The notes beneath the pieces are model-generated. The model was not told where the DNA came from. It saw only the letters and a list, made by a program, of their open reading frames with translations, and made no database searches. A program made the position numbers and the translations under genes. DNA of 64,000 nt. Origin: an uncultured Duncaniella sp. (GTDB lineage: Bacteria; Bacteroidota; Bacteroidia; Bacteroidales; Muribaculaceae). How positions within the stretch are numbered: the first letter of the stretch is position 1; each line of letters starts with the position of its first letter. Where the stretch lies: contig CAJUKP010000006.1 in assembly GCA_910587165.1 (NCBI GenBank), positions 72,796 to 136,795 on the forward strand. Direction: 5' to 3'. Positions 50,813 through 60,260 of the stretch are shown here, piece after piece.

Positions 50813-51808
50813 ATGAGCGAATCGGTAAACATCAGAGAGCTCAACGACCTCGTAGCAGGCAAGAGCGACTTTATAAACCTCGTAACCAAAGGGATGGATC
50901 AGCGCATCGTGGGTCAGAAACACCTCGTTGATTCGCTGCTCATCGCTCTTCTCAGCAACGGTCACGTGCTTCTCGAAGGTGTCCCCGGTCTGGCCAAGAC
51001 CCTTGCCATCAAAACTCTCGCGCAGATCATCGACGCCAAATACAGCCGAATACAGTTCACCCCCGACCTTCTTCCGGCCGACGTCACCGGTACAATGATC
51101 TATTCGATCCAGAAAGAACAGTTCCAGATCAAGAAAGGTCCCATCTTCGCCAACTTCGTGCTGGCCGATGAGATCAACCGAGCTCCGGCGAAAGTGCAGA
51201 GTGCATTGCTCGAAGCCATGCAGGAGCGCCAGGTGACAATTGGCGACGAGACATTCCGTCTTGACGAACCGTTCCTTGTGATGGCCACACAGAACCCAAT
51301 CGAGCAGGAAGGTACATATCCTCTTCCTGAAGCACAGGTCGACCGTTTTCTTCTCAAGGTCGTGATAGGCTATCCTTCCAAAGACGAGGAAAAGATCATC
51401 ATCCGCCAGAATATCTCGGGCGATCGTCCTGACATACGCCCCTTGCTCCGTCCCGAAGAGGTGACCGAAGTGCAGAAGATTGTGGAGAAGATCTATCTTG
51501 ACGAGAAGATAGAGCGCTACATTGTCGATATCGTGTTTGCCACCCGTACTCCGGCCGATTTCGGACTCAAGGAACTCGCAAGCATGATAAGCTTCGGAGC
51601 TTCCCCCCGTGCCTCGATCGGACTTGCACGCGCCTCACGCGCTTACGCCTTCCTGCGTGGCCGCGGATACGTGATTCCCGAAGACGTGAGAGCTGTATGC
51701 CACGATGTGCTCCGTCATCGTATCGGGCTCACCTACGAGGCCGAGGCAAACAATATCACCACCGACCAGATCATCTCCGAGATTCTCGACAAGGTTGAGG
51801 TGCCCTGA
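50813..51808 (+). CDS. MoxR-family AAA+ ATPase
   Basis: A 331-residue AAA+ protein with Walker A GVPGLAKT (56-63), Walker B region FVLADEINRAPAKVQSALLEAM without a break and the MATQNPIEQEGTYPLPEAQ sensor stretch. MoxR ATPases act as chaperones for VWA-domain proteins, such as those encoded next (DUF58, BatA, BatB). It is the first gene of the bat operon. The Met at MSESVNIREL is chosen over 50675 because the -7 box lies between. Confidence 0.93.
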   Translation: MSESVNIRELNDLVAGKSDFINLVTKGMDQRIVGQKHLVDSLLIALLSNGHVLLEGVPGLAKTLAIKTLAQIIDAKYSRIQFTPDLLPADVTGTMIYSIQKEQFQIKKGPIFANFVLADEINRAPAKVQSALLEAMQERQVTIGDETFRLDEPFLVMATQNPIEQEGTYPLPEAQVDRFLLKVVIGYPSKDEEKIIIRQNISGDRPDIRPLLRPEEVTEVQKIVEKIYLDEKIERYIVDIVFATRTPADFGLKELASMISFGASPRASIGLARASRAYAFLRGRGYVIPEDVRAVCHDVLRHRIGLTYEAEANNITTDQIISEILDKVEVP

Positions 51809-51832
51809 TAATCATAAGCTCAACAAGCTGTT

Positions 51833-52708
51833 ATGGAAGCAAACGAACTCCTCCGGAAGGTACGTAAGATTGACATCAAGACCCGTGGTCTCTCCCAGAA
51901 TATTTTCGCCGGAGAATACCACACGGCCTTCAAGGGTCGTGGCATGACCTTTGCCGAAGTCAGGGAGTACCAGTATGGCGATGATGTGCGCGATATCGAC
52001 TGGAACGTCACCGCGCGTCACAACCGTCCATATATCAAGGTATACGAAGAGGAACGTGAGCTCACGGTCATGCTCCTCATCGACGTGTCGCGTAGCCGTC
52101 TTTTCGGTGCTGTGGGTGAGGAAAAGCGGGAAATGATAGCTGAGATAGCTGCCACACTGGCCTACTCGGCCATCACAAACAATGATAAGATCGGTGTGAT
52201 ATTCTTTTCCGACAAGATAGAGAAATTCATCCCTCCAAAGAAAGGAAAGAAACATATCCTTCTCATCATCCGTGAACTCCTCGACTTCACACCTGAAAGC
52301 CCCGGAACAGATATCGGTGTGGCATTGCGTTACTTCACCGACGCACTTAAGAAACGCTGCACGACTTTCGTCATCTCCGACTTCATAGATTCCCACGACT
52401 ACTACAAGCAGCTCTCACTGGCCACCAATAAACATGACATCATTGCCATCCAGGTCTATGACAAGCGCGACACATCACTCCCTGACATCGGACTGATGCG
52501 TGTGGAGGATCTTGAGACCGGGACAACACGATGGATTGACACCTCCTCAAAAAAGACACGTCAGATATATGGGAAATGGTGGTATGAGCGGCAGCAGCAG
52601 CTCATGGACTCACTCAGGCGTCTGCGTGTCGACCATGCGTCCATCGCTACTGACGAAGACTTCTCCCGTGCTCTCATGACTCTGTTCCAGGGACGCGGAA
52701 CCCGATGA
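51833..52708 (+). CDS. DUF58 protein of the bat operon
   Basis: The conserved YQYGDDVRDIDWNVTAR (46-62) defines DUF58; a VWA-like fold follows with a MIDAS-type DVSRS (84-88). The 291-residue protein is soluble. DUF58 genes stand between moxR and VWA genes in very many bacteria, and the product is thought to work with the MoxR ATPase. It starts 24 bases after moxR. Confidence 0.92.
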   Translation: MEANELLRKVRKIDIKTRGLSQNIFAGEYHTAFKGRGMTFAEVREYQYGDDVRDIDWNVTARHNRPYIKVYEEERELTVMLLIDVSRSRLFGAVGEEKREMIAEIAATLAYSAITNNDKIGVIFFSDKIEKFIPPKKGKKHILLIIRELLDFTPESPGTDIGVALRYFTDALKKRCTTFVISDFIDSHDYYKQLSLATNKHDIIAIQVYDKRDTSLPDIGLMRVEDLETGTTRWIDTSSKKTRQIYGKWWYERQQQLMDSLRRLRVDHASIATDEDFSRALMTLFQGRGTR

Positions 52709-52734
52709 ATCATATCATCATAAATCAATGACTA

Positions 52735-53736
52735 ATGAATAGAATCCGACACATACTGATTCTTCTGGCTATACTTCCGGCTTTTCTGCCGGCCTCTGTT
52801 TCAGCGGCACCCGGAGTGTCGCTGAAAGTCAGCCTTGACTCCGCATACGTCCTGATGGGAAAAGCCACGCCGCTTCATGTGGAACTGGTGGACAACGAGG
52901 GATCGACCGGGCAACTTATGATACCGGCCGACTCGGTCTGCGACAAAGTGGAGATTCTCAAGGTGCTCCCGGCCGACACATCGTCGATAGGGAGCGGACG
53001 CCGGGAAATAAGACAAGAGATTCTTCTGCAGTCTTTTGACTCCGGCACATATCGTCTCAACCCGATTCTTTATGTGCAGGGGACAGATACGATATCATCC
53101 AACCGTCCCGTGCTCAAAGTGATCCCCGCCATGGTGGATTCGCTCGAGACGATCCACGACTATGCCGATGTGGCTGACGTCGACCGGCGGTTCATTGACT
53201 ATCTGCCGGATTTTCTTGTAGATTACGGTCTGTGGATTCTCGCTGTGATCATAGCCGGAATCATAGCCTATTTCGTAATCACCCGGATGCTGTCAAAGAA
53301 GAAAGGTGACGAGAAGCCCAAGGAGAAACCGGTTCCTCCCTACGAGATGGCGCTCGACTCACTCAACCGTCTGCGCGCCGACAAGCTGTGTGAGCAAGGT
53401 AAGGAACGTGAGTTCTATACACGTCTCACAGACATCCTGCGCATATATCTGCATGGACGCTTCGGCATCAATGCTATGGAGATGACCTCGACACAGATCC
53501 GTCATTCAATACAGAGCAATGAGGAGACCCGCCTCTCCAAACGCAACATGGATGCCGTGCTCGAGATGGCCGACTTCGTCAAGTTTGCCAAGATGCGCCC
53601 CCTGCCCGACGACAACACCCGTGCCTTCAATTCAGCCATACAGTTTGTCGAGGACACCAAACCTGTCCCCCGCCCCGCCGAGGAAGAGGATGATAACGAA
53701 GATAACACCAAACCCGAAAAGAAACCTACAAAGTAA
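52735..53736 (+). CDS. Bat operon membrane protein, BatD/DUF4381-like (333 aa)
   Basis: A signal peptide (about 1-24), a periplasmic beta domain (25-150: GVSLKVSLDSAYVLMGKATP), one membrane helix (about 165-182, LWILAVIIAGIIAYFVI) and a cytoplasmic helical part (200-305) with a charged tail (EEEDDNEDNTKPEKKP). The layout resembles a shortened BatD; such a gene sits in this place in Bacteroidetes bat operons. Role unknown. It lies 26 bases after the DUF58 gene and 6 bases before batA. Confidence 0.8.
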   Translation: MNRIRHILILLAILPAFLPASVSAAPGVSLKVSLDSAYVLMGKATPLHVELVDNEGSTGQLMIPADSVCDKVEILKVLPADTSSIGSGRREIRQEILLQSFDSGTYRLNPILYVQGTDTISSNRPVLKVIPAMVDSLETIHDYADVADVDRRFIDYLPDFLVDYGLWILAVIIAGIIAYFVITRMLSKKKGDEKPKEKPVPPYEMALDSLNRLRADKLCEQGKEREFYTRLTDILRIYLHGRFGINAMEMTSTQIRHSIQSNEETRLSKRNMDAVLEMADFVKFAKMRPLPDDNTRAFNSAIQFVEDTKPVPRPAEEEDDNEDNTKPEKKPTK

Positions 53737-53742
53737 CATCCT

Positions 53743-54729
53743 ATGCAGCTGGCTCATCCGCAATATCTATGGCTTCTGCTCCTGCTTGTGCCGCTCATTG
53801 CATGGTACATCTGGAAGCACCGATCGTTGCATCCTGCTATGCAGATGTCAACCACGGCTCCATTCGCCAGACTCGGCAGACCGTTCCGCGCTTGGCTACG
53901 CCACCTGCTGTTCCTGCTCCAGATGGCAGTGATAGCCTGCGTGATTGTAATACTCGCCCGTCCCCAGACCCGCGATTCATGGAACACCTCTTCTGTGGAA
54001 GGAACCGACATCGTGCTCGCACTTGACATTTCCACCTCCATGCTTGCCCGCGATTTCAAGCCCGACCGCTTCGAAGCCGCAAAGGAAGTGGCCTCAAAGT
54101 TTGTGGCCGGACGTGAGGGTGACAATATCGGCCTGGTGATCTTCGCTGCCGAGAGTTTCACGTCACTCCCCATGACGACCGACCGCTCCATGGTGGCCAA
54201 TTACATCAATGACATACGTATGGGTATGCTTCAGGACGGAACCGCCATAGGCGACGGCCTCGCCACCTCGATCAACCGAATAAAAGATGGTAAAGCCAAA
54301 TCCAAAAGCATCATTCTGCTCACCGACGGCTCCAACAACACCGGCAATGTCGCTCCCGTCACTGCAGCGGAGATTGCCCGCCAGCACGGCATAAAGGTCT
54401 ACACCATCGGTATCGGCACCAACGGCACCGCACCTTATCCACAGGAGAATATGTTCGGCAGAATCGAATATGTCAATCTTCCTGTCGTTATCGACGAAGC
54501 CACCCTCCGCACCATAGCCGAGACCACAGGTGGAAAATATTTCCGTGCGACCGGCAACAATGTGCTCAAGGAGATTTTCGCCGAGATCGACCGTCTGGAA
54601 AAGACCAAAATGGATCTGCGCAACTTCACATCAACAGAGGACGATTATATGCCTTGGGCGATTGCGGCGCTCTCGCTATTCGGACTCATCGTGATTCTGC
54701 GTTACACGTTCCTCCGCTCAACCCCTTAA
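53743..54729 (+). CDS. batA: Aerotolerance protein BatA (VWA domain)
   Basis: Two N-terminal membrane segments (about 8-24 and 55-72) precede a VWA domain with an intact metal site (DISTS at 95-99; T and D later in LLTDGSNNTGN), and a last membrane helix near the C-terminus (YMPWAIAALSLFGLIVIL). Bat proteins were linked to aerotolerance in Bacteroides fragilis; the VWA face should bind partner proteins. It is followed by batB after 13 bases. MoxR is the probable chaperone. Confidence 0.92.
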   Translation: MQLAHPQYLWLLLLLVPLIAWYIWKHRSLHPAMQMSTTAPFARLGRPFRAWLRHLLFLLQMAVIACVIVILARPQTRDSWNTSSVEGTDIVLALDISTSMLARDFKPDRFEAAKEVASKFVAGREGDNIGLVIFAAESFTSLPMTTDRSMVANYINDIRMGMLQDGTAIGDGLATSINRIKDGKAKSKSIILLTDGSNNTGNVAPVTAAEIARQHGIKVYTIGIGTNGTAPYPQENMFGRIEYVNLPVVIDEATLRTIAETTGGKYFRATGNNVLKEIFAEIDRLEKTKMDLRNFTSTEDDYMPWAIAALSLFGLIVILRYTFLRSTP

Positions 54730-54742
54730 AGCAAGAAAAGTT

Positions 54743-55810
54743 ATGATCACCTTCGCATATCCGCAACTGCTTTACCTGCTGCTGCTCATTCCGGCGGCAT
54801 TGGGACTGTTCATCTGGGCGAGAATCTCGCGCCGGAACAAATTGCGCCGTTTCGGAAATCCCGAGACACTTGCGCCACTCATGCCAGAGGCATCACGCTA
54901 TATGCCTTGGGTGAAGATCACGCTCTCACTCTTTATAATCGGCGTGCTTGTCCTCATGCTCGCCCGTCCGCGTGCCACCGGCGGCATCGACGAAGACTCC
55001 GCCGAGACCGAGACACAGCGTGGCGTTGAAGTGATGATATGTCTTGACGTGTCAAATTCAATGCTGGCATCGTCAACTGACGATGAGGCCGGTATCAGCC
55101 GACTTCAGCGTGCGAAATTCCTGCTTGAGAAACTCATCGACAAGATGCAGAACGACAAGGTGGGTCTCATCGTATTCGCGGGCGATGCGTACACCCAGCT
55201 TCCCATCACCTCGGACTACATCTCGGCCAAGATGTTCATCAACAACATCTCCACAGATATGGTGCCTACACAGGGGACAGCCATCGGCGCTGCCCTTGAC
55301 ATGGCCATGAACTCGTTCACTCCCGACGACAAGATGGGCAAAGCCATCATAGTGATTACGGACGGCGAGAACTTCGAGGACAATGCTGTGGAAGAAGCCA
55401 AGAGAGCCGCCCATGCCGGCATACAGGTCGATGTAGTCGGTCTCGGCTCAGGCAGAGGAGTGCGTATCCCGGTAGGCAGAAATAACTATATGATCAATCC
55501 GGCGACAGGTGAGGAGGTCATGACCAAACTTGACGAAGCCACAGCCTCGGAGATAGCCAAGGCCGGCAAAGGAATATATGTCAACGGTTCAACCTCGTCA
55601 GCAGTAAACGACATCGACTCAAAGATGGATGAACTCGAGCAAGGCGAATTCGCCCGCAAGACATTCTCGCCCCAGAGCGAGCAATTCCCCGTTTTCGCAT
55701 GGATCGCACTGTTACTTCTCATCATTGATTCCATCACAGTGACACGCAAGATCTCATGGCTCAAGAAATACCGTTTCTTCTCTAAGGAAGAGGAAGGAGG
55801 CAGCAAATGA
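54743..55810 (+). CDS. batB: Aerotolerance protein BatB (VWA domain)
   Basis: The domain order equals BatA: membrane helices at about 8-26 and 57-73, a VWA domain with metal site DVSNS (102-106) and VITDGENFEDNAVEEA, then a C-terminal membrane helix (FAWIALLLLIIDSIT). The 355-residue protein probably forms a complex with BatA and BatC. The stop overlaps the batC start by 4 bases. Confidence 0.92.
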   Translation: MITFAYPQLLYLLLLIPAALGLFIWARISRRNKLRRFGNPETLAPLMPEASRYMPWVKITLSLFIIGVLVLMLARPRATGGIDEDSAETETQRGVEVMICLDVSNSMLASSTDDEAGISRLQRAKFLLEKLIDKMQNDKVGLIVFAGDAYTQLPITSDYISAKMFINNISTDMVPTQGTAIGAALDMAMNSFTPDDKMGKAIIVITDGENFEDNAVEEAKRAAHAGIQVDVVGLGSGRGVRIPVGRNNYMINPATGEEVMTKLDEATASEIAKAGKGIYVNGSTSSAVNDIDSKMDELEQGEFARKTFSPQSEQFPVFAWIALLLLIIDSITVTRKISWLKKYRFFSKEEEGGSK

Positions 55811-56619
55811 AAAGCCGAATAATCACCATAGCGATAGCAACGGCAATGGCCTTGACAGCCACAGCCGAAGGAAAAACCGACAACAGCTCGACACGCCACG
55901 AGCGCAACTATATCGTGGAAGGCAACAAACTGTTCCGCGAGGAGCGTTATGCCGACGCGGAAGTGGCATACCGGAAAGCCCTTCAGGAAAACGCCATGAA
56001 CGAGATAGCCCAATTCAATCTTGCGGCATCACTTCTGCGCCAGGGCACGGCGACCGGCGACACCGAAAAGGAAGCGGCCGGAATCCTGACCAACCTCGCT
56101 AAGAATGCAGAGAATCTTGCTATTGCCGAAAATTCATTCTACAATCTCGGCAATATCGCCTTCAATGCCAAGGACTACGCCAAGAGCATAGATCTCTACA
56201 AGAACGCCCTGCGTAGGAATCCTGACAATGACAAAGCCCGCGAGAACCTGCGTCTGGCTCAGAAACGTCTGGAAGAGCAGCAGAATCAGGATCAGGACAA
56301 AGATCAGAATAAAGATCAGAACAAGGATCAGAACAAGGACCAGAACAAAGATCAGAATAAGGACCAGAATCAGGATCAGAACAAAGACCAGAACAAAGAT
56401 CAGGACCAGAATCAGGACAAAGACAAACAGCAGGACAAAGACAAACCTGAACAGCAGCCTCAGCAACCCCAGCAGCAACAAGGCGGCATAAGCCCTGAGA
56501 ATGCCGAAAAGATACTCAAGGCCATGGAGAATGAAGAGAACGCCACCCGACAGAGAGTAGAGGCCGAAAAGAAGAAAAACGGCGCTCCATCACGCCGTGC
56601 AGTGGTCAATCCATGGTAA
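55807..56619 (+). CDS. batC: Aerotolerance protein BatC (TPR plus Gln/Asp/Lys/Asn repeat tail)
   Basis: A signal peptide (about 1-21), three TPR units (33-150) and then a low-complexity region of KDQN/QDQN units (158-213) and a Gln/Pro run (215-225), ending in a helical tail SRRAVVNPW that is typical for the family. It is 270 residues long. The TPR part should dock onto BatA/BatB in the periplasm. The repeat length probably varies between strains. It overlaps batB by 4 bases. Confidence 0.9.
   Translation: MKSRIITIAIATAMALTATAEGKTDNSSTRHERNYIVEGNKLFREERYADAEVAYRKALQENAMNEIAQFNLAASLLRQGTATGDTEKEAAGILTNLAKNAENLAIAENSFYNLGNIAFNAKDYAKSIDLYKNALRRNPDNDKARENLRLAQKRLEEQQNQDQDKDQNKDQNKDQNKDQNKDQNKDQNQDQNKDQNKDQDQNQDKDKQQDKDKPEQQPQQPQQQQGGISPENAEKILKAMENEENATRQRVEAEKKKNGAPSRRAVVNPW
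56275..56455 (+). repeat. Hexameric-to-dodecameric coding repeat in batC
   Basis: Repeats of cagaa(c/t)aa(a/g)ga(t/c) encode QNKD units about twelve times. Slippage here would stay in frame only for multiples of three. Confidence 0.8.
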
Positions 56620-56632
56620 AGAATTACGTACA

Positions 56633-58441
56633 ATGAAAAAATATTCATTCATATTATTTCTATTCCTTGCACTCGCATCACTTGGTGCGCGAGGTGCCGA
56701 CGTGACATTTACCGTCAAGACACCCGGCAGAGTATATGAAGGTGACCGTTTCCCTGTGACATTCCGTCTCACCAATGCCAACGGATCAGATCTCAGGGTC
56801 GCCCCGATTGACGGTTGCAGCCTGCTCTATGGGCCGAGCACGTCAACTTCACAGAGCTATTCGGTCACCAACGGCCGGGCGGTGTCATCGTCATCCATCG
56901 AATATACATATTACTACCGTGCTGACAAGGCCGGACGTTTCACCATCCCCGCCGCATCAATCGTGGCCGATGGCAAACGATATACCACCAAAGCCACTGA
57001 GTTTTCCATTCAGCCCCGTGCCGATCGTGACAAACCGGCATCACAGCGTCCCGTGGCCGTTGACGACCCCGACACCCAGGCTGCCGGCAGAAGAGTGAAT
57101 GCCGACGATGTTTTCGTCCGCATCATACTCTCCAAGTCTTCGGCTTACGAGCAGGAGGCGATAGGATGTACCATAAAACTCTACACCAAATACTCGATAT
57201 CGTCATTTCTGCCCACCCGGCAGCCGTCGTTTGACGGTTTCCTGATCCAGGAACTTGACGTGCAGCCGGCTCTAAACGAGGTGGAGAACTACCGCGGACA
57301 GGACTACATGACCGCCATCCTCAAAAGATGCATCATATTCCCTCAGAAAAGCGGACGACTCACGATCAACTCCGGCAACTATGACATCTCCGTGATACAG
57401 TATGACAATGTAAACATGGGTATGTTCCAGGTGCGCCAGCCCCGCGAGTCAAAAATCAAAGTCAGCTCCAATACGGGGTCGATAGACATCCTCCCCCTGC
57501 CCTCCCCGCGACCCGACGGATTCAACGGTGCCGTCGGCCGTTTCACCATCGACTCACGCCTCGTCGGAAACACATTCCGCACCAACGATCCCGCCACCCT
57601 CATCTACACCATCAAGGGTACAGGCAATATCAAATATCTCAAGGAGCCACAGATCGACTTCCCGTCGGAATTTGAGCAATACACTCCCAAGAGCGATATT
57701 CAGACAAGCGTGAACGGCAACGAGGTCAGCGGAACCATGGAGATAGAATATACCTTCGTGCCGCAAAGTGTCGGCGACTTCACCATCGGTGCCGACAAGT
57801 TCGTCTACTTCGATCCCTCCAGCAGAAGCTATCAGACTCTGACCACAAGATCCTATCCCATCAAGGTGGGCAAGGGCGTTTCAGCCCCCGTGTCTGCAAG
57901 CGACCAGAAGGAGATCGAGAACAAGAACTCGGACATACGCCACATCTATCTCGGCGACAAGGAGCCGTCATTCGACCATACGCCCGTGGTCACCCGGCCC
58001 TACTATTGGATTCTCTACGCCATAGTCATCGCCATCACGGCCTCGTTCATATTTATCAACCGGAAGAATGCCCGCCGCAACGCCGACATCGTGGGCCGTC
58101 GCACGGCAAAAGCCAGCAAAGTGGCACGCCGACGTCTGAAGGCTGCCGAGAAATATCTCCGTGCATCCGATGCCGAACATTTCTACGAGGAAATGCTTAA
58201 AGCTTTGTGGGGCTATCTCTCCGACAAGCTCAATATTCCTGTCTCGCAGCTTTCGCGTGACAACATCGCCACTGCCCTCGAATCCAAAGGCTATCCGGCC
58301 GAGGCTGTGGAATCAGTAGTCAGCATACTTGACGACTGTGAGATGGCACGTTATACCCCCGACAGCTCATCAAGGATGGACGAGGCGTTCACCCGAGGTG
58401 AGGCGGCCATAAACAATCTTGAAAGAAACTCAGGAAAATGA
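56633..58441 (+). CDS. batD: Aerotolerance protein BatD
   Basis: A signal peptide (about 1-22, MKKYSFILFLFLALASLGARG) is followed by several beta-sandwich repeats (ADVTFTVKTPGRVYEGDRFP ... ), a membrane helix (about 460-478) and a cytoplasmic helical end (LKAAEKYLRASDAEHFYEEM). This is the DUF11-like BatD architecture. The length (602 aa) is normal. The longest frame begins at 56597 inside batC; MKKYSF at 56633 gives a proper signal peptide. batE overlaps its stop by 4 bases. Confidence 0.92.
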   Translation: MKKYSFILFLFLALASLGARGADVTFTVKTPGRVYEGDRFPVTFRLTNANGSDLRVAPIDGCSLLYGPSTSTSQSYSVTNGRAVSSSSIEYTYYYRADKAGRFTIPAASIVADGKRYTTKATEFSIQPRADRDKPASQRPVAVDDPDTQAAGRRVNADDVFVRIILSKSSAYEQEAIGCTIKLYTKYSISSFLPTRQPSFDGFLIQELDVQPALNEVENYRGQDYMTAILKRCIIFPQKSGRLTINSGNYDISVIQYDNVNMGMFQVRQPRESKIKVSSNTGSIDILPLPSPRPDGFNGAVGRFTIDSRLVGNTFRTNDPATLIYTIKGTGNIKYLKEPQIDFPSEFEQYTPKSDIQTSVNGNEVSGTMEIEYTFVPQSVGDFTIGADKFVYFDPSSRSYQTLTTRSYPIKVGKGVSAPVSASDQKEIENKNSDIRHIYLGDKEPSFDHTPVVTRPYYWILYAIVIAITASFIFINRKNARRNADIVGRRTAKASKVARRRLKAAEKYLRASDAEHFYEEMLKALWGYLSDKLNIPVSQLSRDNIATALESKGYPAEAVESVVSILDDCEMARYTPDSSSRMDEAFTRGEAAINNLERNSGK

Positions 58442-59220
58442 AACGATTATCATTCTTAATCATAATCCTCGGGAGCATAATCCTCCCGGCCAAAGCCGAC
58501 CTCGCGACCATCGCTGCCGCTGATTCGGCATATATGGCAGACGAATTTCAGACTGCCGTGGAGCTTTACAGCAAAGCAATCTCCGAGGATGGACCGTCGG
58601 CCAAGCTTTATTACAATCTTGGCAACAGCTATTATCGCACCGGTCAGCCCGGCAAAGCCATATTAGCCTACGAGCGCTCGTTGCGCCTCGACCCGACTGA
58701 CAGAGATGCTCGCGAGAACCTCGAATTTGTCAACGAACGCATCACTGACCGTCCGGGAGAAAGAGGCACATTCATCGGAAATTCCCTTGATGCCGCCTCG
58801 GCCTCAATGCGTTCCGACACATGGGCATGGATAGCGTTCGGTGCATTCCTGCTGACGGCAGCAGGTGTGCTCACCTATCTCTTCACAGGCAATATCGGTC
58901 TGCGCAAGCTCGGATTCTTCGGAGGAATAGCCACCTTCATTCTTTGCCTCATATCCACTTTTTTTGCCATCCGTTCGGCATCTGTATCACTTGTCGATGA
59001 TTCGGCCATAATCACATCTCCCTCCACCATATTGAGCACAGCGCCACGAGCCCCGCGCGACCGTTCACAGGAAGCCATGCTTCTACACGAGGGTACAAAG
59101 GTCCAGATACTTGATTCCGTAAAATCCACCACCGATTCTGTGGCCTCCGTCTGGTATGATGTGCAGATTGACAATTCCCACCGCGCATGGATCAACTCCA
59201 AGGATGTTGAAATCATATAA
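58438..59220 (+). CDS. batE: Aerotolerance protein BatE (TPR and SH3-like domain)
   Basis: A signal peptide (about 1-21), two TPR units (LYYNLGNSYYRTGQPGKAI at about 58-76), two membrane helices (about 125-145 and 155-175) and a bacterial SH3-like C-terminus (LLHEGTKVQILDSV ... VWYDVQIDNSHRAWI). This is the usual BatE layout and it is the last gene of the operon. A weak 7-bp inverted repeat (59230-59236 with 59251-59257) follows the stop. Confidence 0.9.
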   Translation: MKRLSFLIIILGSIILPAKADLATIAAADSAYMADEFQTAVELYSKAISEDGPSAKLYYNLGNSYYRTGQPGKAILAYERSLRLDPTDRDARENLEFVNERITDRPGERGTFIGNSLDAASASMRSDTWAWIAFGAFLLTAAGVLTYLFTGNIGLRKLGFFGGIATFILCLISTFFAIRSASVSLVDDSAIITSPSTILSTAPRAPRDRSQEAMLLHEGTKVQILDSVKSTTDSVASVWYDVQIDNSHRAWINSKDVEII

Positions 59221-59229
59221 ATTTCAAAA

Positions 59230-59257
59230 AAATCCGATATTTTAGGCCTCCGGATTT
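59230..59257 (+). terminator. Weak hairpin after batE
   Basis: AAATCCG (59230-59236) pairs with CGGATTT (59251-59257) around a 14-base loop. It overlaps the -33 box of the tRNA promoter and has no T run. Confidence 0.35.
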
Positions 59258-59286
59258 GGTTATCACAAAAAAAGTTTCTACCTTTG
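59255..59286 (+). promoter_or_regulatory. Promoter for the tRNA gene
   Basis: -33 TTTG (59255-59258), 20-base spacer, -7 TACCTTTG (59279-59286). Full consensus; it predicts a 5' extension of about 50 bases to be cut by RNase P. Confidence 0.75.
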
Positions 59287-59346
59287 CACTGTGAAAACGA
59301 AATCTTCACGAAAAACAATAGCATAACTTCTTCATGAAGTTTGTTA

Positions 59347-59420
59347 GGTCCTTTAGCTCAGTTGGTTAGAGCACCTGACTCATAATCAGGGAGTCCAAGG
59401 TTCAAGCCCTTGAAGGACCA
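59347..59420 (+). tRNA. tRNA with CAU anticodon, probably tRNA-Ile2 (lysidine) or elongator tRNA-Met
   Basis: The 74-base cloverleaf is complete: acceptor GGTCCTT/AAGGACC, D stem GCTC/GAGC, anticodon stem CCTGA/TCAGG with loop CTCATAA, T stem CAAGG/CCTTG, discriminator A. CCA is not encoded. The anticodon is CAT. The acceptor has C4-G69 and C5-G68, the pairs that TilS uses in E. coli to choose tRNA-Ile2, so an isoleucine identity (AUA codons, after lysidine modification) is more likely; elongator Met is the alternative. Confidence 0.9.
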
Positions 59421-59421
59421 C

Positions 59422-59460
59422 AAATAAGAATAGTCAGCCCAAGGCTGACTATTCTTATTT
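59422..59460 (+). terminator. Perfect 18-bp hairpin terminator after the tRNA
   Basis: 59422-59439 pairs perfectly with 59443-59460 around the loop CAA; the 3' arm ends in T-rich sequence. It starts 1 base after the tRNA discriminator. Confidence 0.85.
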
Positions 59461-59505
59461 ATAGACAAACCCTATTCTCCTGATAGTACTATCCCCGATA
59501 TTTTC

Positions 59506-60078
59506 ATGACTGAAAATTTCAATTCATATATAGAACATATCGAAGCCGACTTCTGGCGGGAACTATGCCTGACCGAAGGAGAGCTCCGCCACTATGAACG
59601 AGGCATGGAGTTCGCCCGTGCCGGGGAAGTGGCCCCATATATAGGATATATCAAGTCAGGCATCCTGAAATATGTCACACGATCTGTCGACGGCACTGAA
59701 CACGTGATCGGACTGGAATTTGAAAACGAGTTTGTTGCGGATTTCCCGTTCTCACTTTATGGCCAACCTGCCAAAGCATCAATCATCACCGTGACACCAT
59801 CCGACATCTATTGTGTGCCGTCAAAAGTGATCAGGAGCCGGATGGAGACCGACAGCAGAATGAGAGATATCATCATGCAATCCACCGTAGCGATATTCTC
59901 AACCGTCTATGACCGCTATAAATCACTATATAGCGAGACACCCCAGCAACGCTATAAAGAGTTGATCAAACTTCATTCCGACCTTTTCATGAAGTTTCCT
60001 CTTAAAGACATAGCCTCTTTCCTCAACATCACCCCAACGCATCTCAGCCGTTTACGGAAAAATAACGGGCAAATGTGA
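59506..60078 (+). CDS. Crp/Fnr-family transcriptional regulator (190 aa)
   Basis: The N-terminal cyclic-nucleotide-binding-like barrel (RGMEFARAGEVAPYIGYIKSG, EHVIGLEFENEFVADFPFSLYG) is followed by a dimer helix and a short helix-turn-helix (PLKDIASFLNITPTHLSRL). This is the common Bacteroidetes Crp/Fnr type without FeS cysteines; the ligand is unknown. It converges on the TonB receptor gene, with a terminator of the latter between them. Confidence 0.9.
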   Translation: MTENFNSYIEHIEADFWRELCLTEGELRHYERGMEFARAGEVAPYIGYIKSGILKYVTRSVDGTEHVIGLEFENEFVADFPFSLYGQPAKASIITVTPSDIYCVPSKVIRSRMETDSRMRDIIMQSTVAIFSTVYDRYKSLYSETPQQRYKELIKLHSDLFMKFPLKDIASFLNITPTHLSRLRKNNGQM

Positions 60079-60152
60079 TGCAGCATTATCCTATCCACTG
60101 CTACGCAAATCATTGGATCGAGAATATGGCACTCTTACAATTACATATCATG

Positions 60153-60188
60153 TAAAAAAATCGGATGACCATTGATTGGCCACCCGAT
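60153..60188 (-). terminator. Intrinsic terminator of the TonB-dependent receptor gene
   Basis: On the minus strand, ATCGG-TG-CCA (60188 downwards) pairs with TGG-CA-CCGAT across three single mismatches and a 5-base loop, followed by a run of seven T (60153-60159). Confidence 0.75.
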
Positions 60189-60260
60189 ACTCCAAATGTG
60201 TGTATTGTGCAGATTACGTTTATCGGACTATTTATCCAGTGCTCGCGCTCTTAAATTGGC

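Noticed and set aside
56275..56455. Tandem repeats that might be a satellite or CRISPR
   Set aside because: They are codons for the QNKD tail of BatC within an intact frame.
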